Assembly: GCA_963842305.1 (NCBI GenBank)
Contig: CAWJFW010000002.1
Coordinates: 992,001-1,056,000 of the forward strand
Direction: 5' to 3'
Length of the DNA stretch: 64,000 nucleotides
From: JAIBJN01 sp963842305
GTDB lineage: Bacteria > Actinomycetota > Thermoleophilia > Gaiellales > Gaiellaceae
The translations under genes and the position numbers were made by a program. Of this stretch, positions 58,743 through 64,000 are shown one piece after another. Each line of letters starts with the position of its first letter. Position 1 is the stretch's first letter. The notes under the pieces are model-generated. The model had not been told where the DNA came from and made no database searches. It saw only the letters and a list, made by a program, of their open reading frames with translations.

Positions 58743-59669
58743 TCAGTACGACGAGATACGGTCGCAGAGAAGCTCGAGGAACGCATCGGCGTCGATGTCG
58801 ACGCCCACGTCCGCGTTGGGCTCCTCGCCGGTCCGATGCCAGAGGTCGACGACCGTCCGGCCGCGACAGAGGCGCGACTCGCAGTCCACGTCGACGTGGC
58901 GGTTGAGCGTCTCGACGATTCCCGGGCGAAGCACCTGCGCCACCGCCACGGCGTCGTGGATGGGCGCCCCCTCCTCGCCGTACGTGCGCCGGTGGTACTC
59001 GATGAAGAAGTCGTACAGCTCCGCGACCACGCGGCCGACCGGGCCGGCGTCCCGCAGGCGCTCGGCGTGCGCGCCCGTCATGAGCGCCTTGTGGGTGACG
59101 TCGAGGCCGATCATCGTCACGGGCAGGCCGCTGCGAAAGACGTGCCAGGCCGCCTCCGGGTCGACGTAGATGTTGAACTCGGCTGCGGGGGTGACGTTTC
59201 CCTCGGCGATCGCCCCGCCCATCAGGACGATGCGCTCGACGTTGTCCGCCGCCTCGGGGTAGCGCGCCAGAAGAAGGGCGATGTTGGTGAGCGGCCCGAC
59301 CGGGATGAGCGTGACCGGCTGTGCCGAGCCGAGAATGCGCTCGGCGAGGAAGTCGACGGCGTGCTGAGGAACGGGCGCGCCTCGAGCCTCCGGGAGCTCG
59401 GGGCCGTCCAGCCCGGATTCGCCGTGCACGTAGGCGGCGATGAAGAGGTCGCGTGCGAGCGGGCCGGGGGCGCCGGCCGCGACGGGCACGTCTTCCCTCC
59501 CGACAAGCTCGAGTACCCGGAGGGCGTTCGAGGTCGTCTTGTCGAGTGTCTGGTTGCCGGCGACCGTCGTGACGCCGAGGAGCTCGAGCTCGGGGCTCGC
59601 GAGCGCAAGCAGAAGCGCGATCGCGTCATCGTGCCCCGGGTCGCAGTCGAGCAGGACCGGCGTGCTCAC
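58743..59669 (-). CDS. Nucleoside hydrolase (inosine-uridine type)
   Basis: Cleaves ribonucleosides to base and ribose (308 aa). The N-terminal calcium-binding motif VLLDCDPGHDDAIALLLAL, TTVAGNQTLDKTTSNALRVLEL, LIPVGPLTNIALLL, IVLMGGAIAEGNVTPAAEFNIYVDPEAA and PIHDAVAVA are all family marks, with the Asp cluster and NIYVDPEA intact. The next upstream gene on this strand is ribokinase, which would use the released ribose. Both fit the BMP transporter downstream. Confidence 0.94.
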   Translation of the reverse strand: MSTPVLLDCDPGHDDAIALLLALASPELELLGVTTVAGNQTLDKTTSNALRVLELVGREDVPVAAGAPGPLARDLFIAAYVHGESGLDGPELPEARGAPVPQHAVDFLAERILGSAQPVTLIPVGPLTNIALLLARYPEAADNVERIVLMGGAIAEGNVTPAAEFNIYVDPEAAWHVFRSGLPVTMIGLDVTHKALMTGAHAERLRDAGPVGRVVAELYDFFIEYHRRTYGEEGAPIHDAVAVAQVLRPGIVETLNRHVDVDCESRLCRGRTVVDLWHRTGEEPNADVGVDIDADAFLELLCDRISSY

Positions 59670-59701
59670 GGGACGACCGGCTCGTGAGCAGGTGGAGGGT
59701 G

Positions 59702-59727
59702 TGTGAGGGAACCGGGAGGCTCCCTCA
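59702..59727 (-). terminator. Hairpin after the ribokinase gene (distal)
   Basis: GTGAGGGA (59702-59709) pairs with TCCCTCAC (59720-59727) over 8 bp around a 10-nt loop. It forms a tandem with the stem at 59747-59773, in the ribokinase to nucleoside hydrolase gap (59670-59799). Confidence 0.5.
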
Positions 59728-59746
59728 CTGGGTCAAAGAAGGGGGC

Positions 59747-59773
59747 TCGTGGGGGAAACATGGTTTCCCCCAC
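59747..59773 (-). terminator. Hairpin after the ribokinase gene (proximal)
   Basis: CGTGGGGGAAAC and GTTTCCCCCACG pair perfectly over 12 bp around an ATG triplet. It ends 26 nt from the ribokinase stop on the minus strand, as a terminator would. Two strong stems in a row suggest a strict stop, so the hydrolase probably has its own promoter. Confidence 0.6.
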
Positions 59774-59799
59774 GGGAATGAGCCGAAGGCGAGTGGCGC

Positions 59800-60642
59800 T
59801 CACGCGCGCAGTATCTCGTCAACCTCCGCCGCTGTGGGGAGCGACGGTTGCGCACCGGGCCGCGAGGCGGCGATCGCCCCCGCTGCGCACGCGCGCCGGA
59901 GCGCGTCGGCGCGCTCGCGGCCCTCGACGAGGGAGACAACCAGGCAGGCCGTAAAGGCGTCGCCAGCGGCCGTCCCGTCCACCGCTTCGACCGACGGGGG
60001 CGTCGCCCGAGCGACCTCGACCCCGTCCTCGAGGAGGAGCGCCCCCTCGGCGCCGAGCGTCAGCGCGAAGAGCGCTCCCATCGGGCTCGATCCGAGCGCC
60101 TCGAGCTCGAGCGAGTTGGCCACGATCAGATCGGCGCGCTCGAGGATCGAGGCCGGCACGGGCCGCGCAGGTGCGGCGTTCAGGCAGAAGAAGGCGTCCG
60201 ACCCCCGCAGCGCGGCCTCGATGGGCTCGTCGAGGGTCTCGAGCTGGCAGACCAGCGCGTCCGGCTCACCCACGCCGATCGTACTCGCGTCGAGCGCGTG
60301 GTTTGCTCCCGGGACGACCACGATCTGGTTCTCGCCCGAGTCGTCGACGAGGATGAGTGCGATTCCTGTCGGCGTATCGACGTGCACCAGGCCCGAGAGG
60401 TCGACCCCGGAGGCGCACAGCTCGGAGATCGCCCGGCTCCCGAAGTCGTCGTCTCCGACGGCTCCGACGAAGCGGACGTCCGCGCCGAGCCGCGCCGCCG
60501 CGACCGCTTGGTTCGCGCCTTTCCCTCCGGGCACGTGGTCGAGCCTGGCGCCGGTCAGCGTCTCTCCCGGCCTCGGCAGGCGGGGGACAGTTGCGACGAG
60601 GTCGAGGTTGATCGAGCCTACGACGGTGAGGCTAGGCGGCAA
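59800..60642 (-). CDS. rbsK: Ribokinase (PfkB family)
   Basis: Phosphorylates ribose to ribose-5-phosphate (280 aa). N-terminal VVGSINLDLVATVPRLPRPGETLTG, then VPGGKGANQAVAAARLGADVRFVGAVGDDDFG and the C-terminal AVDGTAAGDAFTACLVVSLVEG with the catalytic Asp in the GTAAGD anion hole (usually GAGD). The start is TTG at 60642, 11 bp inside the upstream gene. At 280 aa it is slightly shorter than E. coli RbsK (309). Confidence 0.9.
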   Translation of the reverse strand: MPPSLTVVGSINLDLVATVPRLPRPGETLTGARLDHVPGGKGANQAVAAARLGADVRFVGAVGDDDFGSRAISELCASGVDLSGLVHVDTPTGIALILVDDSGENQIVVVPGANHALDASTIGVGEPDALVCQLETLDEPIEAALRGSDAFFCLNAAPARPVPASILERADLIVANSLELEALGSSPMGALFALTLGAEGALLLEDGVEVARATPPSVEAVDGTAAGDAFTACLVVSLVEGRERADALRRACAAGAIAASRPGAQPSLPTAAEVDEILRA

Positions 60643-61183
60643 GCGCGCGCAGGTCGTCGAGGGCGCCGTCGAGGAGGTTCTCGCGGAGGTCGAAGAGACC
60701 GGCCCAGAGCGAGTTGCGATCCGGCGCGGACTCGATGCGGGCCGAGTCCGCGAGCCCCTGAAGTGCCCGGACGAGGACGGCCAGCTCGAGGTAGGCGTGG
60801 GCCACGCGATGCGGTGCCGCGACGACGCCGGCCCGCTTGAGCACGGCGTCCCAGGTCATCACCTCGCCCGGACCTGGCTCGCCGTACCAGGAGCGGCCCT
60901 CCGCTCCCTGCGGTTCGAGCTCCAGCAGGTACCGCCCCAGCGGCTGCTCGAGGCCCGCGAGCGCGGTCTCGGCCCGCTCGGCGGCCCGGCGGAATGCTGC
61001 CTGGCGCCGCTCCGGCGTGCAGGGATCGGGCTCGCCTCGCGCCCAGCGCTCGAGCAGGCGGCAGAAGGCGAGGCCCGCGACCTCGCTCGCGGCCAACGAA
61101 TGGACGAGGCGCGTCGTGGTCGCGTCGCTCACGCCGTAGGAGCCCATGAGCTCCCGCCAGCCGTTGCGGTTCGTCTCGATCAT
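60632..61183 (-). CDS. Hypothetical protein upstream of ribokinase
   Basis: A 183-aa, mostly helical soluble protein of unknown function (SDATTTRLVHSLAASEVAGLAFCRLLERWARG; then AAFRRAAERAETALAGLEQPLGRYLLELEPQGAEGRSWYG; VAHAYLELAVLVRALQGLADSARI). No motif is recognised. The stop overlaps the ribokinase start, so they are co-translated. A role in sugar or nucleoside metabolism can only be guessed. ATG at 61183 is divergent from the enolase-superfamily gene. Confidence 0.7.
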   Translation of the reverse strand: MIETNRNGWRELMGSYGVSDATTTRLVHSLAASEVAGLAFCRLLERWARGEPDPCTPERRQAAFRRAAERAETALAGLEQPLGRYLLELEPQGAEGRSWYGEPGPGEVMTWDAVLKRAGVVAAPHRVAHAYLELAVLVRALQGLADSARIESAPDRNSLWAGLFDLRENLLDGALDDLRALAA

Positions 61184-61232
61184 CTCCCTAACTAGTACAC
61201 CAATCGGGACCGAACACGTACCGTTCCGGGGG

Positions 61233-62300
61233 ATGGCGACCTACGACCGCGTCCGCGACCTGCCGCTCGAGATCGACTCGTATCGGCTCGAACCTCTCGA
61301 GGTACAGGCGTCGCACGACTTTACGCGCCTCACAACCGTGATCCACCTCGAAGGCGGCGGTCACGAGGGAGTCGGCGAAGACGTGACCTACTCGGGCGAG
61401 GATCAGGTCGCGTTTCAGGCTGCAGGCCCGACGCTCCAGCTCGCCGGCAGCCACACGCTCGACAGCTTCTCGCAGCTCCTGGACGGGCTCGCGCTCTTCC
61501 CCTCGGGGCCCGGCATGGCGGCGTTCCGCGACTACCGACGCTGGGCCTACGAAAGCGCCGCACTCGATCTCGCGCTTCGGCAGGCGGGGCTCTCGCTCGG
61601 CGAGGCAGTCGGTAGAGAGCCGCGGCCGTTGACCTTCGTCGTCTCGCTGCGAGTCGAGCGGCCGCCCGCCGCAGACCCGGTACCGCTCCTGCTCGAGCGG
61701 TACCCGACGCTCCGTTTCAAGCTCGACCCGACGGACGAGTGGGACGCGGCGCTCGTTAGCGTGCTGGGTGAAACGGGCGCGGTCGACACGGTCGATCTCA
61801 AGGGCGCCTACAAAGGCACTCCCGTGGACCAGCCGGGCAATCCCGCGCTGTACGAGATGGTGGCCGACGGGTTTCCCTCAGCGTGGATCGAGGATCCGGA
61901 TCTGAACGACCAGACGAATCCGATCCTCGAACCGCATCGCGACCGGATCACGTGGGACGCGCCGATCCACTCGGTCGCCGACATCGCGGCGCTGCCGTTC
62001 GCTCCCAAGACCCTCAACTTCAAGCCGTCGCGCTTCGGCAGCGTCCAGCGCCTCGTCGACGGCTACGACTATTGCGCCGAGAACGGCATCGCGATCTACG
62101 GCGGCGGCCAGTGGGAGCTCGGTCCAGGCCGCGGCCAGATCCAGCTCCTGGCATCGCTCTTCCATCCTTCGACGCCGAACGACGTTGCGCCGGCGGCCTT
62201 CAACATCCATCGCCTCGATCCGCCGCCCGGCCTGCCGACGAGCCCGCTCGACCTCCAGGCAAGCCCGACCGGCTTCCGCTCGGGCGACGCCGAGAGCTAG
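61233..62300 (+). CDS. Enolase-superfamily (mandelate racemase/muconate lactonizing-like) protein
   Basis: A 355-aa putative metal enzyme. Fold features: LPLEIDSYRLEPLEV N-terminal strand region, RRWAYESAALDLALRQAGLSLGEAVG, FKLDPTDEWDAALVSVLGETGAVDTVDLKG with an Asp/Lys pair, AWIEDPDLND with the Glu ligand, RITWDAPIHSV with the Asp ligand and NFKPSRFGSVQRLVDGYDYC ending the barrel. A clear enolase-superfamily member, but without a diagnostic catalytic Lys-x-Lys pair; the reaction is unknown. ATG at 61233 follows a GGGGG purine run. It ends in a CTAG shared with the RNase J stop. Confidence 0.78.
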   Translation: MATYDRVRDLPLEIDSYRLEPLEVQASHDFTRLTTVIHLEGGGHEGVGEDVTYSGEDQVAFQAAGPTLQLAGSHTLDSFSQLLDGLALFPSGPGMAAFRDYRRWAYESAALDLALRQAGLSLGEAVGREPRPLTFVVSLRVERPPAADPVPLLLERYPTLRFKLDPTDEWDAALVSVLGETGAVDTVDLKGAYKGTPVDQPGNPALYEMVADGFPSAWIEDPDLNDQTNPILEPHRDRITWDAPIHSVADIAALPFAPKTLNFKPSRFGSVQRLVDGYDYCAENGIAIYGGGQWELGPGRGQIQLLASLFHPSTPNDVAPAAFNIHRLDPPPGLPTSPLDLQASPTGFRSGDAES

Positions 62301-63952
62301 ACCTCGACGACGACCGGCAGGATCATCGGCCGGCGGCCGGTGCGGTCGGCGACGAGCTTTCCCACGTTGTCGTGGATGTGCTCCTGCAGAAGCTTGAGCT
62401 CCCGGATGTCCTGGCTCAGACACTCCTCGACGGTCCGCTCGGCCTCGAGCTTCGCCTCCTCGAGCAGCGAGTCGGTCTCGGCGAAACCGCGCGAGATGAC
62501 CTCGGGAGTCGCGATCTCGCCGCTGTTACGAGACCCCACGGTGGCGACGACGATGAGAACGCCGTCCTCGGACAGGTGGCGGCGGTCGCGGAGCGCGACG
62601 TCCTGGACGTCGCCCACGCCGAGGCCGTCAACGAACGTGCTTCCGACGTCGAGCTGGTCGGTGAGCCTCGCGATGCCGCTCCGCAACTCCACGACCGAGC
62701 CGTTCTCGGCGAGGACGATCCTGTCCGCCGGGACGCCCGCGTCGCGCGCGAGGCGCGCCTGCGCGGCGAGCATGCGGAACTCGCCGTGGACGGGCATGAC
62801 GTTGTGGGGCCGGAGCACGGCGAGGATCGTGCGGATCTCCTCGGCGTTGCCGTGCCCGGAGACGTGCACGGGAGCGATCTCCTGGTGCAGGACCTCGGCG
62901 CCCGACTTGGCGAGCCGGTTGATCGTGTCGTGTACCCGGAGCTCGTTTCCCGGGACCGGCTTCGCCGAGATGATGACCGTGTCCCCCTCCTCGATCGCCA
63001 CGTGCGGGTGATCGTGGTAGGCCATCCGCGTCAGAGCCGACATCGGCTCGCCCTGGCTGCCGGTGCAGAGGATCATCGTCTCGTCCGGGCGCAGGAGATC
63101 GAGCTCGTCAGGCTTGACGAGGAGGTCGTCACGCACGTCGAGGTAGCCGAGGTTGCGCGCGATGTTGACGTTCTTGCGCAGCGAGCGACCGACGAGCGCG
63201 ACCCGCCGGCCGGCCCCCGCGGCGACGTCCATGGCCTGCTGCACCCGATGGATGTTCGAGGCGAAGGAGGCGACGAGCACACGGCCTTCCCGCTGAGGAA
63301 TCAGGTGGCGGAACACCTCGCCGACCGTCCGCTCGGACTCGGTCACGCCGGGCCGCTCGGCATTGGTCGAGTCGCCCAGGAGGAGGTCGACGCCGCGGTT
63401 TCCGAGCTCGGCGAGCTTGCCGAGGTCGGTGCGGAAGCCGTCCACTGGTGTGTGATCGATCTTGTAGTCGCCGGTCACCACGATCAGGCCGCCCGGGGTG
63501 GTCAGCGCGACCGCGACCGCGTCCGGGATCGAGTGGGCCATGCGGACGAACTCGGCCTCGTACGGGCCGATCCGGGTCGCACCTTTCTCGGGCTCGATCT
63601 CGACCAGCTCGGCACTCCGCAGGAGCCCGTGCTCGTCGAGCTTCGACTTCACGAGCCCGAGCGTGAGGCGGGTCGCCCAGATCTCGGGAACCTCGACCTC
63701 GCGCAGGAGGTACGGGAGCGCCCCGACGTGGTCCTCGTGGCCGTGGGTGAGCACGACGGCACGCACGTCTTCCTGCCGACCGCGCAGGTAGTCGAAGTCG
63801 GGCAGGACGAGATCGACGCCGAGGTGCTCGTCCCGCGGGAAGGAAAGTCCGGCGTCGATGACGACGATCCCCTCGTCGCATTCGACGACGGTCATGTTCT
63901 TGCCGACCTCGCCCAGGCCGCCGAGCGGGATGATCCGTGTGCTCCCCGACAT
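62297..63952 (-). CDS. rnj: Ribonuclease J
   Basis: A metallo-beta-lactamase/beta-CASP nuclease (551 aa) with 5'-3' exo- and endonuclease activity in mRNA and rRNA processing. Start TRIIPLGGLGEVGKNMTVVE; zinc site LTHGHEDHVGALPYL (HxHxDH), VRMAHSIPDAVAVAL, GDYKIDHTPVDG, LVASFASNIHRVQQAMD, the beta-CASP CTGSQGEPMSALTRMAYHDH and VHVSGHGNAEEI. The C-terminal domain (~450-551) ends RPMILPVVVEV. ATG at 63952 is chosen; an upstream ATG at 63988 is possible. With RNase Y it forms a Gram-positive-type decay set. Confidence 0.95.
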   Translation of the reverse strand: MSGSTRIIPLGGLGEVGKNMTVVECDEGIVVIDAGLSFPRDEHLGVDLVLPDFDYLRGRQEDVRAVVLTHGHEDHVGALPYLLREVEVPEIWATRLTLGLVKSKLDEHGLLRSAELVEIEPEKGATRIGPYEAEFVRMAHSIPDAVAVALTTPGGLIVVTGDYKIDHTPVDGFRTDLGKLAELGNRGVDLLLGDSTNAERPGVTESERTVGEVFRHLIPQREGRVLVASFASNIHRVQQAMDVAAGAGRRVALVGRSLRKNVNIARNLGYLDVRDDLLVKPDELDLLRPDETMILCTGSQGEPMSALTRMAYHDHPHVAIEEGDTVIISAKPVPGNELRVHDTINRLAKSGAEVLHQEIAPVHVSGHGNAEEIRTILAVLRPHNVMPVHGEFRMLAAQARLARDAGVPADRIVLAENGSVVELRSGIARLTDQLDVGSTFVDGLGVGDVQDVALRDRRHLSEDGVLIVVATVGSRNSGEIATPEVISRGFAETDSLLEEAKLEAERTVEECLSQDIRELKLLQEHIHDNVGKLVADRTGRRPMILPVVVEV

Positions 63953-64000
63953 CGGCGCAAGTGTACGTTCCGCTACGGTTGGCCCCATGGATGGGCGCCA

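Overview
The window is high-GC (roughly 68-70% by eye) bacterial chromosome, densely packed, with many GTG and TTG starts and 1-4 bp gene overlaps (GTGA, ATGA, TGATG). The gene content indicates an Actinomycetota genome. The evidence is an FHA/GarA-type protein followed by an FtsR-type MerR regulator, a RsiG-like c-di-GMP motif protein, RNase J together with RNase Y, and cinA-thpR-recA-recX. LL-diaminopimelate aminotransferase (DapL), two RpoD-type sigma factors, single-motif RsiG and an S8 protease with a SWASA repeat tail make a deep lineage such as Thermoleophilia (Gaiellales/Solirubrobacterales) most likely. That class assignment is inference. Several single-base frame disruptions in otherwise healthy genes suggest a draft or metagenome assembly.

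Layout. 1-553: partial GGDEF protein (minus). 703-10724: the classical rpsB-tsf-pyrH-frr-uppS-cdsA-dxr-rseP-ispG-proS block (translation, pyrimidines, isoprenoids, phospholipids, site-2 protease), with a 1-nt frame break in ispG. 10740-14821: a membrane-anchored HTH protein, tRNA-Pro(GGG), and two secreted RTX-repeat proteins flanking a secreted lytic transglycosylase that has a long structured leader. 14850-19771: proC, a HutF-like deiminase, a phosphatidyltransferase and an 838-aa sugar nucleotidyltransferase whose phosphomannomutase-like domain looks degenerate. 19863-21834: RsiG-like, FHA, FtsR-like MerR and apt. 21874-25188: unknown and membrane proteins, a DnaA-box-like AT-rich patch and a DUF4015 hydrolase. 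25239-26865: an Xre-RES toxin-antitoxin pair translationally coupled to a DUF5995 gene. 26.9-28.8 kb: small orphan genes and a strong inverted repeat. 28990-31777: two RpoD-like sigma factors in convergent orientation around a PHP phosphatase.

31957-38777: class II glutaminase, HNH-repeat protein, GGDEF/HD-GYP membrane protein, S8 protease and a Nudix hydrolase. 38780-50892 (all minus): dut, hflX, dapL, dapF, miaA, miaB, rny, recX, recA, thpR, cinA and a RodZ-like gene. 50943-56347: a BMP-type nucleoside ABC transporter. 56461-63952: ftsK, nucleoside hydrolase, ribokinase, an unknown gene, an enolase-superfamily protein and RNase J.

How the genes work together. The BMP transporter, nucleoside hydrolase, ribokinase and apt form a plausible nucleoside salvage route. 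The GGDEF and GGDEF/HD-GYP proteins could make and degrade the c-di-GMP that the RsiG-like protein would bind. Genes left of about 23 kb are almost all on the plus strand and genes right of about 31 kb almost all on the minus strand, so the two halves are transcribed toward each other.
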